Assembly: GCA_030549335.1 (NCBI GenBank)
Contig: CM060188.1
Coordinates: forward strand, 72,198,696 to 72,262,695
DNA: 64,000 nucleotides
Source: Pontederia crassipes
Lineage: Eukaryota > Streptophyta > Magnoliopsida > Commelinales > Pontederiaceae
Direction: 5' to 3'
A model generated the notes under the pieces. That model had not been told where the DNA came from and made no database searches. It was given only the letters and a program-made list of their open reading frames with translations. Both the position numbers and the translations under genes were made by a program. Positions 46,313 through 58,652 of the stretch are shown piece by piece. Numbering within the stretch: the stretch's first letter is position 1; each line of letters starts with the position of its first letter.

Positions 46313-48455
46313 GGGTGTCAACAAATAGGTGGAGTTTGAATTAATTCCAATTTATAATGAGGCAAAAGAATCTCATCAAGTTGAACAACCAGAACCTGAA
46401 GAGCAAGGAGAAGAAGCAACGACAAGTCTAACGGTTGGACGTGCATGTAGGCAAGTAGGTCCTTTGTACGTTATGGCTTTAGGACATTATTGCATACGCA
46501 TTCCAAGTAGCTGAAGAGGTGGAATTGCTAGAGCCATCGAGCTACAAGGATGCTATCACATATGCAAGATCAAAATAGTGGATCTGACAATGAGTGAAGA
46601 GATTGAATCTCTTTATAAGAATTAGACTTGAGAATTAGTCAAGTTACCAAAAGGTAGAAAGGTCAATGGATACAAGTAGATTTTTAAGAATAATGTTGGA
46701 AGTCCAGAAGCAGAAGGCGTCAGATTCAAAGCACGTCTAGTTGCTAAAGACTACAGTCAGAAAGTAGGAGTAAACTACAATCCGATCTTCTCTCTAGTTG
46801 TCAAAATCCATCTGAGTGTTACTTGCCCTTGTAACACATCAGAATTTGGAGCTTGAGCAATTAGACATGAAGACAAATTTTCTACATGGGAAACTTAAAG
46901 AAGACATCCTCATGAGTCGACCAGAGGGTTTTTCTATACCAGATAAAAAGGACTAAGTCTGCAAGTTGAAGAAATCATTATATGGCTTGAAACAATCACC
47001 GAGACAATGGTACAAGATATTCGATAGTTTTATGGTCAGTAAGGAATTCAATAAGATCCCCTATGATTGTAGTGTCTATCACAAGAAGGTGGATGATTCC
47101 ACCATCTATTTCCTCTTCTGCGTTGATCATATGTTGATTGCTGCTAGGAATGTGGAAGACATTCAGAATTTAAAGAAGCTTGAATTCGATATGAAGGATC
47201 TTGATGCAGCAAAGAAAATTTTAGGAATGAAGATTTACAGGGATCAGATAAAGGATAAACTCTTTCTATCTTAGAAAAATTACATTCAAAATATTTTATC
47301 CATGTTCGGTATGTCTGTTACGAAAATGTTAAGTACTTCATCAACTTCAAATGTGCACATTTATGCAACTAAACTTATGTCTGATGAAGAAAATGAGTAT
47401 ATGTCTCAAGCTTCATATGTCAGTGCAGTCGAAAGATTGATGTATGATATGATATGCACAAGACCTGATATTGCACATGTTGTTAGTATGGTTAGAAAAT
47501 TCATGAGCAATACAAGAAAGGAGCATTAGTAGGCAGTAAAGTGTATCTTTTGATATCTGAGAGGAATGTCTAACATTGGCCTCATCTACAAAAGTGATAA
47601 AGAGTGTTTGGTTACAAGTTATTCACACTCATATTATGTTGCATATGTCTTCACTCTTGATAGTTCTGTTATAAGTTAGAAAGTTACGCTTCAGCCATTA
47701 GTTACATTATCTACCACAGAGGCATAGTACATGACATCTACAAAAGCTGCTAAGGAAGGCATTTCGCTAAAAGGCCTTGTCGAAGATCTTGGATTACAAT
47801 AAGATCAGGCTATAGCTGTGAAGTGTAATATGCTTAGCCAAGAATTAAGTGCATCATGAAAAAAATAAACACATCGACGTCAAGTATCACTTCATTCGTA
47901 CGACATAGAAGATAATCCAGCAGACATGTTCACCAAGTCGGTTCCTACTAGCAAGTTTCAACATTGTTTGGACTTACTAAATATTAATAGGTGGAAGTAA
48001 TCTCAAATTGGGACTGGCGGCGGCAGAGAGTGTTAGATATCTGATTGGATGATTCAATTCAAGATGGAGATTTGTTAAAAATGCCTTGAATCATACCCCA
48101 ACTGAAAATTCAGCTTGACTCCAAGACACTTCGAAATAAAAGGAAACTCGTATGATATATTCTGTATATTTTCTTATCATAAGATTGCTAAGGAATATTA
48201 CAAGATTATTAAGGAATTGATTTATTTCTTTATCACAAGATAGGTGTCCTATTTTGAATTAATACATAGTCTTAGTCGGTATGTAATTCGTATCGTCTGT
48301 AAAAGGGAGTGTCTATATAAACTTCCTAAGGGTCCAAACAAAAAGCAATCTGAATTGTAATTTTCTTCTCTTCACGTCTAATAGAATTTTGTGTCGTCTT
48401 AAATTTCTTGAATTTTCTTACGGCACATAATTTCTCTCGTGCAGAAATCCTAACA
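46313..48455 (+). mobile_element. Copia (C4) back half: reverse transcriptase, RNase H and 3' LTR
   Basis: The plus strand starts in the linker before RT (VEQPEPEEQ, 46380-46410). It then carries RT (46740-47270, ARLVAKDYSQ, KKSLYGLKQSPRQWYK and FLFCVDHMLIAA) and RNase H (47600-47950). The tail is NPADMFTKS with FQHCLDLLNINRW at 47914-47995. A 425-bp 3' LTR follows at 48031-48455 (TGTTAGATATC to ATCCTAACA). No 5' LTR was found in the window. Broken fossil. Confidence 0.82.
48031..48455 (+). repeat. 3' LTR of copia C4
   Basis: The LTR starts TGTTAGATATCTGATT right after a purine-rich tract (GGCGGCAGAGAG) and ends GAAATCCTAACA. It contains a TATATAAAC promoter motif near 48314. Confidence 0.75.
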
Positions 48456-48569
48456 TCTTTGATTGAGAGAAGGTTAGTACATTATTGATCTTTAAGATAG
48501 AGTTCTTAAGAATGTTACCAAGAGGAATTACCTCCCCTAACATTATCCTAAGCTGCGAGAGTAATTAGT

Positions 48570-48995
48570 CAGAGGTGTTCAACGGGTTGGGTCGACTCGC
48601 GAACCCGATGACCCAATCCGTTTGGGTCGAGTCGGGTACGGGTCAGAATTTTTTTACCCAACTCGACCCAAAGATCCAATTTTTTATTATTTTTTTAGTC
48701 TTCAACTTATATTATGCATAAAAATAAAATAAAATATTTAAAATGTGTAAAATAATATTTAAATGTTGAATAAGTTATTTATTCTTTTAAAATAAATATT
48801 TTATAATATTTTATATTAAATAATAAGGACAAGTAAGAAAACAAATTCTAAAAAAAATGGTGGCCGGGTAACTCGACCACCCGATCCGATCGAGTTGGAT
48901 CGGATCCAGTCTCCCAAAGTGGGTTGACCCAATCTGACCCAATCAAAATTGGATAGATCGGGACGGATGGGGTTTGTCGACCCGTGAACACCCCT
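48570..48995. mobile_element. hAT-type MITE, 426 bp
   Basis: Imperfect terminal inverted repeats (CAGAGGTGTTCAACGGG at the left, CCCGTGAACACCCCT at the right) enclose AT-rich DNA with GGGTCGAGTCGGGT-type inner repeats. The flanks TAATTAGT (48562-48569) and AAATTAGC (48996-49003) match at 6 of 8 positions, consistent with an old 8-bp hAT target duplication. Confidence 0.75.
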
Positions 48996-49897
48996 AAATT
49001 AGCTAACCCCTTAATGATAATTTTACAATGAAAGCTGAGTAATAAAGCGAGGGTACTGTGAGTATTGATCGGTAGAATTGCGATATATGACTAAATCAAA
49101 TAATATATATATATATATATATTCGTGCAACGAAATTGGTTCTGAGGTCATTTCCCTCCTTGACTCATGCTTGTTTTGTTATTTGCATTTATGGTTCTCT
49201 TAGTTTACATAAATTCATCCTAAAGTATAAAAAGATTGTTTGGTAGTAGAATCTTACTTCAACTAGTTCAATCAATAGTTGATTCTTAATTAAAATATCT
49301 AGCTTTAGTTTAGTGCTAACTTTTTTTTCTCTATGTGAATTCAATATCTTAAATGCTATAATAGATGATCGTACTTTTTTTTCGATCATGGTCAGTGACC
49401 CATCGGTATCCAAGGTTACTAGCGTCTGACTAATTTAGTGTTCGAACTCGAGCGACAAGAAATACCCTGATCAAGGGTGACGATTCTGGAAATCGAACCT
49501 GGGACTACTAACACTCAACGTCCCAGGACACAATCCCGCTAATTAATTGTGTCAACCATCCTTGATTTGTAATGCATTATTTAATAGTAATAGAATTGAT
49601 GATTCACACCCTTGCATATAAGTTTTCACACGCTTTATTCAAAAGTGAAAAGTAGTATCATATTAATTATCAGCACTTTTACACTACACCAAAATAATTC
49701 AGTGATGTGAGAGGAAAGTACGATGGAGATAAAGTGGGAGAGGGAGTTTGCGATGAAAAAATGGTTGAGTTGTGTTACGTATAAAGGATTACAATTATTA
49801 AAAACTCAAAGAAAAAGACAAAAAACTTAGTTTAAAAAAGATTATAGAGCCATAATCAAAATAGAAGAATAGTGACCTTCTATAGAACGTGTTAGAA
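48996..49897. other. Intergenic stretch with a possible SINE remnant
   Basis: Mostly AT-rich, with a TA tract at about 49108-49123. From about 49565 to 49410 on the minus strand there is a GGTTCGATTTCC element resembling the B box of tRNA-derived SINEs, and a poor A-box-like GGTTGACACAATTAATTAGC upstream of it. I regard this as a possible SINE remnant only. Confidence 0.35.
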
Positions 49898-50211
49898 CAT
49901 TACAAGAAAATTGATCTACTGTGACGAAAATTGCTATCACCAAATAGTGTAAATCTGTCACTAATAATGATTTACGATAGATTTGTAATAAAATCACTTG
50001 GCCACAATTGATTAAGCCAAAAAAAAAATTGTGACAGAACCGTGACAGTCAAATATTTTGTGACTATATTTTCATCACAAAATTGACATTAACATTTCAG
50101 AAAAAAATAAAAGATCGATTCATTACAATTCTATGACTATTTTATCATATTTTGTGATAAATTTTTTTCATCACAATTTTTTGTCACTTAAAATCATGTT
50201 TTTTTGTAGTA
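49898..50211. mobile_element. CACTA-like MITE, 314 bp
   Basis: The left end reads CATTACAAGAAAATTGA and the right end TTTTTTTGTAGTA, a diverged CACTACAAGAAAA inverted pair. Inside, TGTGACGAAAATTG and CAATTTTTTGTCAC blocks are arranged as inverted subterminal repeats. No target duplication can be confirmed. Confidence 0.6.
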
Positions 50212-50269
50212 ATTTCTATGCAAGAGATATTATGCACTGTACGAATGCATCTATTTGTAATTTCTTATA

Positions 50270-50841
50270 GTCATGAAATTATTTCTCTTCTTACCAAATT
50301 ACCATATATCTCTCTCTATGATATATTATCTTTTTCTAATATGAATACATATTGATCTGTCATTTTTTTATTTTAAAGGGTAAGAATGATTTTTTAGTAA
50401 ATATAAAATTTTATTCAAAATAAACAAAATATATACTATTTAAAAATAATTTAATACTAATATAATATATTCAATCGGGTCGGGACGCAAAGCTCAGATT
50501 CGGTCCCGACCCCACCCAGTCAATCTCAAAGAAATGAGACCCGGCCCTGACATAATTATTCATCAGGTCGAGAAAAAATTCGAAAAATCCAGACCGTTTG
50601 CAAACGAGGACGATCAGGTCGTCCTAGTTTATGCTCATCCCTAATTAACGATAATACTTTAAATATATAATGAAGGATAAAAATGATTTTTATACAAATA
50701 AAACATTCATTACCTCACCCTACATATTATATAATTTATTATCCAAACATGAACTTTCTAATGACAGCACATTTCACCACTACATCACTCACCACGCTGT
50801 CCCACAACATCCCTCCATTAGTTATTGACCAAATAAGTCTT
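50270..50841 (-). mobile_element. PIF-like composite MITE, copy A (one end missing)
   Basis: Read on the minus strand, this segment matches the MITE at 58119-58892. It shares a CAATAACTAATGGAGGGATG-like start, ATTAGAAAGTTCATGTTTGG, TTTTATTTGTATAAAA, ACGACCTGATCGTCCTC, TTTCTTTGAGA and a TATTCATATTAGAAAAAGAT block. The part near 50270 ends before the far terminal repeat. Confidence 0.75.
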
Positions 50842-51100
50842 TAAGACGACGTAGAGTTTTATTATATGAAAAAGGGATTACAAATCATATTATTTTACGT
50901 TGAATCTCTATGAAATTTATATAGGTATTCTCTTTACAATTGATAAGAATTACAGACTAATTAAAATTCTATATTAATCGTTAGGACACCTATCGTGATA
51001 AAAAATAAATCAATTCTAAATTAAAAAATATCCCATAATATTTGGATCCGGGGGCTCTACCCCCACGTCCCTCCGGCAGCCGAGATGAATTTTAAACTAA
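50842..51100. other. Possible LTR-end fragment
   Basis: An AT-rich block is followed by GGATCCGGGGGCTCTACCCC near 51042, a GC-rich dyad often seen near the ends of copia LTRs. No partner was found, so this stays tentative. Confidence 0.3.
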
Positions 51101-51920
51101 TCAGGCAAAGAGACCCGTAACTATTTACTTGGAAGTAACTTGAAAATCAGATGAATTTTAAAGTATTATTAACCGATCGAATATTAAAAGAAAATTTAGT
51201 CAAACGCTGAGCTTATACAGTGCAATACAATGAGTGGCTGAGCTCGTGACTGGCCAGTCACACACAGACACGCACAAAAGAAGGAAAAAAACATGTAGGA
51301 ACATTATGACCACATGCTAGCTGAAATAAGGAGGGAGGGGCATCGACCGGTCAGATTAATTGTGGCTGTTCAGAACGAGGCAGTGTACATACCATTTAAT
51401 TGTAAGATCGATCGTAGTAGTGTAGTGGCCCTAAAACTCATCCTGCAGCATGTTCCCTCCTGTTGCTGTTCATATGATGATGATACATATTGAGACATGG
51501 CATATATATATATACGTGCAGGATCAAACAGCAACTGCTCAGCAACTGGACAAGGTCTAGAAAACCCAAAAAAATTAAAAATTACAGCGAGATCTTAAGA
51601 CCTCACGATCATTTTGCCATGGCTGCCAAGGTCACGGCCATGGTTCATTTATAGGATTCGCGTTGCTCAAGAAATGCCTCGGCCAAAAGTAGACAAAGTG
51701 CTGCACTTCATATCACCTCAATCACCTCCCGCATGGTCATCTCGGCCTTTGTTCTCGTTCGTTTGGCTCCCGAGTTTTTGTACCGTTCTGTCCAACATCC
51801 AAATCGATCTCACGTCACATTGATCTCATGCATGCCCCCCCTCCTTCACTCCCTCTCGCCACTCCCCTCCCTTTTCCTTACTTTCATCAACTTGTTGAGC
51901 TCGTGTCTCTCGGGCCCCAA

Positions 51921-51991
<71 letters not shown>

Positions 51992-53338
51992 GGGCTGTCT
52001 AGAATAGGACGTGACTCCAAGGCCATTCATTGGGCTCCAACTGCCGAAGCCACAAGACATGCCATGCAGGGGGGGAGAGAGAGATGCGCCAATGCATTCT
52101 TGTTAACAGTGGAGAAAAGAGTGCACATTGCGACCTTCAATTATTGTTGGAAAGGGTCCTGGCCGTTTTGGCTTTCTCCCATGTGAGCAACAGTGCACGT
52201 AACTTTCCTCTCTCTCTCTCTTTTTTTTTTCTTTTCTATGTTCCTCCATTAAAGTGGAAACTCTCTCGGTTGCTTGCGTTCTCTCTCCATCAACATGATC
52301 ATCGTATCAAGTTCATCATCGATCTGTTGCTCGCGTGTGATTTGCGTTTGCGTCTGGATTGCCACACCTACCAGAAAGCCAAAATTAATTATGATGATGA
52401 TTGTGATGATGATGATGTGGGTGCATCAAGAGCAGGCACTGTGCTTATATTAATATACGTGACTACATGCATGCATTTGGCGATTGGTGCTCAGCTGTGC
52501 ACGTATCGTGTTTCTGGGAGGCACATTTTGATTGGTCAGCTCGCCTCCAACTCGATCCATCTCCATATCTTTTGCTACGTCGTATACGTGGATATTAATT
52601 TGAAAGGAGAAATAATTGGACCTATATATCCTAAAATAACATGAATATATATATATGATGTGTATGTTGTCCATCTAAGGGGAGTTGAGGAAAACGTGAA
52701 GAATCCATTTAAAGTGGTTTCAGAATCCGAAGGGATCATATGATCCAAGGCAAGCATACGTACGTACCTTCATGAAAATAAATAAATCTGAAGGTAGCGG
52801 CAGGAATTTAAAGGGAACAGACAAAAATGATGTGTACGACATTAATGCGTTATCAGCAGCATTAAATTGATCGAATTCATATTTATATGTACATATGATA
52901 TAGCACCAAAAATTTGAACAATTCAAGGTATTAAATACGGCTAAAAATGATGAATCGAACCATCCGTCACTCAAATGTTTTATTGCCTGTTTAATAAAAA
53001 GATGTCTCACTCGACTTCGTAGTTTTTTTTTTGCCATAACGTTCTGTGCAAATTAGTTCTCGCGGCAAGGCAATTAAAATGAAGGCGAAAATGGTAATTA
53101 AGTTGATATTTTGGATTATACAAAGTACTAACTATATCTAGGAAATATAAACTAAAGAGTTGAGAGATATTAATAAAATAAAATAGGCTTGAAGTATATT
53201 AATACAAGAATGAAAAGTACTTCTCTTCTATCGTTTGATTTATTCATTTTTTACTTTTACAAGAATGCAAAAAAAGAGTTTTGAAAGAAGAAATAGTTTA
53301 AAATTTAAAAGATGTAAAGGATTGGATAATAATGGGCT
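51101..53338. other. Unassigned, non-repetitive stretch with a long (CT)n tract
   Basis: Unlike most of the window, 51200-52800 has balanced composition, several TATATATA and ACGTG motifs (51500-51520), and a (CT)n tract at 51923-51988 followed by pyrimidine runs (52205-52235). I see no transposon hallmark. Two longish open frames (51614-52002 and 52030-52644) have low-complexity or unremarkable products with no domain I recognise. A promoter, leader or noncoding transcript is possible, but nothing proves it. Confidence 0.3.
51923..51988. repeat. (CT)n microsatellite
   Basis: About 33 CT units in a row. Confidence 0.95.
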
Positions 53339-54023
53339 CAGGGACGAAGCTACATAGGGGTTAGGGGGCCATGCCCCCCCCCCCCCCCCCCCCCCCCATT
53401 TTTTTTTATTATACTATATATATAATGATATACTATATATGTTTTTTAAAAAAATTATGGTTGGCCCCCCTAAATTTTTTGAAGTGTACTATATATAATA
53501 ATATATCATATATCTTTCCTAAAAAGATATATTAATAGGCCCTCCTAATCTTATGAAATCTACATAAATGTAATATATTATTGTATTTGATAAAAGATTT
53601 ATAGTGTAATATGTGCATTTATGGAAAATATAATATATATACCAATAAATTTGATTCATTTCCATAACAAATTAAACTACTTAGTTAAGTATTTAAAAAA
53701 ATAATTACATATATTTTCATCTAAATTTTTTAAGTTAATTATTTCATATATATAATGTTAATATAAGTATATTATTTCATCATAAAATTCAACTTGCAAG
53801 ATGAACATAACAAATAAAAATGCATGTGAATAATAAAAAGATATATTATAACTAAAATAAATAAAATTTATAATTATAAATTATTTTATAATATATATTT
53901 TCTAGAATATTTTTCTTAATTTTGTTATTTTTGGTACAATTACATGGATATAAATATCTTTTTTTTTTCTCGCACTCTTTATATGTCGGCCCTCCCAAAC
54001 ATTTCGTCCTGGTTTTGTCCTTG
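53339..54023. mobile_element. hAT-type non-autonomous transposon, 685 bp
   Basis: The left end reads CAGGGACGAAGCTAC and the right end CTGGTTTTGTCCTTG, an imperfect inverted repeat of the CAGGGACGGAGCCAG type common in plant hAT elements. The flanks AATGGGCT (53331-53338) and AATGAGCC (54024-54031) fit an 8-bp duplication with two mismatches. A run of about 24 C lies near the left end (53375-53398). No transposase is present. Confidence 0.78.
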
Positions 54024-54031
54024 AATGAGCC

Positions 54032-55207
54032 ATAACTTGGAAGAGAAACGAGAGGAGATGAATTTTTAAACATAAAAGTAAAGAAGATATGATAGTTATG
54101 AAAAAATATATTCAATAAACTTTATTAAAATACGTATATATTCTTTGAGTACCTAATGAAAATTTAAATTCTTTGAGGTACCTAAAGTGGCACTTCGGAG
54201 AAGAAGTATCTAACGAAATTCTAAGGAGTTTTAAATGGGTGGGATCGTTAAAATTAATGTATCATGATATTAATTACTAGATACCTAGCATCTATTGATT
54301 TAAACTTTTATGGGGTTTGACTCTATACTAAGATATGTCCGTCCATGTGTGTGTATATAGATATATAATATATGCCCAAACTTATGTGATTTAATTACAA
54401 AGAAGATCGACCACATCATGCAAAAAATAGCATAAATCGATCTAAATTAAATTTAATAATAAAATGACATAAAATTCCCAATTAATTGCACATATATATG
54501 GCCAATATGATTTTTTTTTGCTGCCAATATGTAATTAAATGGCCCTGCTGGTTACGTAACTTATTAAATCCAGAATGATTCCCATGAGATCAATTTTTTA
54601 ATCCAGTGGCTTGAGTTTTGCGTCTTTCTTTTCATTTGAGTTCAACTTTTTTTTTTCATTCACATTAATAGATTCAGCAAAACATTCAGAAAATTACTTA
54701 GTTGTTTTTTTATGTCGATAGTAACTAAAGAAAAGAAGAATATGAAGAAGAAATAAAGCTTTCTTGTCACCCCTGATAACTTACTAGATGTTTTAGACAA
54801 ACATACATATACTATATAAAAGAAAATTGATGTAGATCCCAATGATTTTTTTCAAATATAAAAGAAATATATATATCACAATGGTTACGACCTTCCAAGT
54901 TGCATGCATAAAATGATTTTTTTTTTTCGCCTAAGACCGTTTTTATGTATACATATTGTAACTTAGATACCCAATTTCCAAAGATATACATAATGGCTTT
55001 TGCGTAGGCAAAAGCTCAAAACAATAGAGAGCAATATACATCTTAAGCGTCAAACTAATGCTAGTAAGGACCTGAAGTGATAACAATGCCGCCAGTTCTC
55101 TGCTTCCCTGCTTGTAGTTTTTAGGATGTCAAGTGTGATAGAATGACGAGCAGGTCGTCCAGGGAATTGGCGTGTTGATATGTGTATAATCGAAATTAAC
55201 TCTAATC
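54032..55207. other. Intergenic; includes the 3' flank of the CBSX gene
   Basis: AT-rich sequence without a recognised element. The last few hundred bases (about 54900-55207) are the likely 3' untranslated and termination region of the CBSX gene. I could not identify its poly(A) site with confidence. Confidence 0.4.
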
Positions 55208-57500
55208 TTAGGCTTTGAAGCTCTTCTCATTCTCACGCTTTATGTGAAGTGCTGCCCTTACGACATTTCCCCTTGTAATCATCCCGACCTTAAACATTTT
55301 GAGAAGCCTTCAGGTCAAACATGGTACCTAAATAAAAATGTTGATCCGAAACAGAAGTTGCAGGGTATACGCACCAATTTACCAGCACCATCAACAACTG
55401 GAAGTCTACGGTACTTTGTCTCAAGTAATAACCTGCAATTACAGAAGAGAAAACCCTTTTAGCATTTGTAATAGCTACTCGTTTCGGGAAAGCTTAAAAT
55501 GCATCACGAGGAGAAACCTTGCTGCATCTTCAAGGTTGGTCGTTTCGCGTACCACAAGTGGGGCAGGTGTCATGACTTCAGCAATGACTTTACCATTGGT
55601 TTTGCTTAATAGCTTCTGAATCTCATTGAACGCCTGCAGTATCAGCAGTGACTGTTATATTGTCATCCAAAAATAAAATAAACAGATTGGATATTTGGCT
55701 AAGTAGAAAATCAGATTCTAGATTTGTAGCAATTTTTTAGGTGTCAATTGTCACATTGATGATTTATAATCAGTAATAGTTACAGAAGACATTGGACGGT
55801 AAAAGTAAACAAAGATAACAAGCATCTCTTTGGACATAAACTTTGCTCGACAACTTAGCTCAATATCTCATACACCAGCCAGCTGAAAGGCACTCCCAGA
55901 GTAGATGGATCCTATCTGGTATTAGAAACCTGACTACTATTTCAAGCAGACTAAGCTTTTCCTTAGAAGATAAATTTAAAGACTGTATATATTCTACCAT
56001 TTCCATAGGAAATAAGCATTGAAGAAATCACGTATACAGATGCATGCAAAACTTCTTACATACCTTCCAAGTAGTATCAGCCTCAGGAAACATACTTGTA
56101 TCAGTTCGCCCGCTACCTGTGTATAGATGTTCGACTTCAGCAACCTCAAATCAAAGTAAGTGCATAAGGACTAAAGAAACGTTTTGATGCACAAGAAAAA
56201 CACTGACATGGTATGAGGATTGTACAATCAGTTTTTCAATGCTCAAAAACAAGAAAATGGGACACAGAGAAATGTGAAGGGTGAAAAATTCATAACCAAA
56301 AATAAAAACCAGATCAAATTAAAAAAAAGAAAAAAAAATAAGCATCTGCAAATTTGAACTTTTGAGTGCCAAATCAAAAAACGTATCGAAAAGTTAAAAT
56401 GGGAAACCAGAAGGTCCCCTTGCAGTTATACTGAGCAATTGAGGAAGGAACATTTGTTTCATGACATGAAAACATTTAACGAAGAGGTATAAACTATGTA
56501 TCTCAATTGAAATGGCCAGACCTGAAATAGAGTCAAGTGCTAACAAATCATAATCTGAAACCACACCAACCTGTAAGAAGGAAGAACTGGCAATTGTCAA
56601 GAAATTGCGTTTTCAAAGAAAAAACAAATGTTGAAGATATACAGATGAAGCTAATCGAATGCAAAGAACATATATAACTAGATACAAAGTGGCATGAGTA
56701 CATGACAATGGAAGTCATCATCTAATAGTAGTATAGTACCACTGTAGGAGTGACAATCATATTCTTAATGAAGAATCAATTTATCCAGGCCAAAATGAAT
56801 TCTTGCAATCAATTTATCCCACTTTCTTGTGTTAAACAATTAAAAAAAATAGCAAACGAATAGTTTAGTACAAATTATTCAAAATTAATAAAAACATTGA
56901 GAAAAAATTTTACCCTCACAAGAAAGAGACTTTACTTTCCTACCTCACACACTTTCATTAACTGACATCACCCAACTAAACCCTGTAAGAACCTAGTAAT
57001 GCAGTTCCACACATCGCTGCTGTCTGATAACAAGAACTCTTTTCTCAACTCACTTCATAAAAATACTGGACTGCCTGAAACAACGAACACATGAACAGCT
57101 CAATGATCCTTTTTTTAGGGGAACAGCTCATATGATCTATGCTGTTTTATAATCACTATTTTGGCATGCTTCAGCATGTAGAAACTGAAACTACGAAATT
57201 TAAATCTTTGTGTTACTGCATCTGTATTCTTAAGAAACTAAACAAGGTACTGGAAGTATAATATGTTGCAGCACTGCACAAAATCTTATGTTACTTTTAA
57301 AATCGTTCAGTTATTTCCTAAGTTGGATACAGAACCCGAGAGAGCATGACCAAAGTTAGCAAGGCATCATAGCAAATTAAGGACCTTAAGGTTCAAATAT
57401 TATAATGCATCTAATTGCATATCTCCAATGCAAAGTCATCTCTAGGAAAGTAAGTCAATTCATCAACACAGCATTTAATTTTCCGGCCAAGGATTCCTTT

Positions 57501-57531
<31 letters not shown>

Positions 57532-58621
57532 AGGGTGTTAAATTTCTGTCAGCTGAAGAAAGAACAAACAATATGGAACTATCAATTGAACAGTCAGCTT
57601 CATCAATCAGTTTTCATGAAAAGAACCATACTCACTAACCAAAATATTGAAATGTTACTAAAGAAAAGAAAAAGAGAATGAGAACACACCAATGTCCAAT
57701 CTTCGTTGATCACCGGAAAACCTGTAATCCTGTTCTCCACTAACATCTCCAATGCTGCCGATAACAAGGAACCTGTGAGGTAATCATCTAATGGAAGAGG
57801 AGATAAATGAGCAAGCACTTTTGTTTATCACCTCTGTCAACAGTGGTGGTAGGCTTCACAACATGTAGATCTTGCTTTTTTGTCATAAAATCTCCAACTG
57901 TATACACGGCATTGCTCTGCATAAAAAAAACACATTCAGAAGAATGAAAACAAAAGTATGACTACAGAAGTGGAGCAAAATATTTATTAGGTTCCCCCCT
58001 CAAAAGAAAAAATTGGAGCAAACTATATTGTCCCAAGAAACAACTTCAAAGTGAATGTCATTTGACTGATGCGACTATTGAGCTTAACAAGATAGAGTAG
58101 GCGGAGATACTTAGCTAAGGGTCTGTTTGGCAAATAACTAATGAAGGGATGGGATGGGGTGGTGTGTGTAGTAAGTGATGGGGTGGGGTGGCGTGGTGTG
58201 TCATTAGAAAGTCCATATTTGGATAATAAATTATATAAAATATGGGGTGGGGTAATGAGGGTTTTATTTGTATAAAAGTCATTTTTATCCTTTATTATAT
58301 ATTTAAAGTATTTATAATCGAGACGACCTGGTCGCCCTCATTTGCACCGGCTCAGATTTTTCAAATTTTTCTCGACTCGATGGATAATTGGGTCAGGATC
58401 GGGTCTCATTTCTTTGACACCTGGCCGGGTCATGTCGGGACCGAATCCGGGTTTTTACGTCCCGACCCTTTTGAATATATTATATTAATATCAAATTATT
58501 TTTAAATAGTATGTTTATGTTTATTTTGAATAAAATTTTATATTTACCAAAAAAATTATTTAATAAAAAATTATAGATAAATATGTATTCATATTAGAAA
58601 AAAGATAATGTATCAATGAAC

Positions 58622-58652
<31 letters not shown>

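Noticed and set aside
49410-49565. Possible tRNA gene on the minus strand
   Set aside because: A B-box-like GGTTCGATTTCC exists, but no cloverleaf arms or good A box can be drawn. At best it is a SINE remnant.
51733-52644. Open frames of 89 and 204 codons in the unassigned stretch
   Set aside because: The first is mostly a translated (CT)n tract. The second has no recognisable domain, poor codon regularity and no supporting context.
51614-52660. Search by eye for known plant miRNAs (miR156, 160, 164, 166, 167, 172, 319, 390-399, 408)
   Set aside because: No match to the mature sequences I remember was found on either strand.
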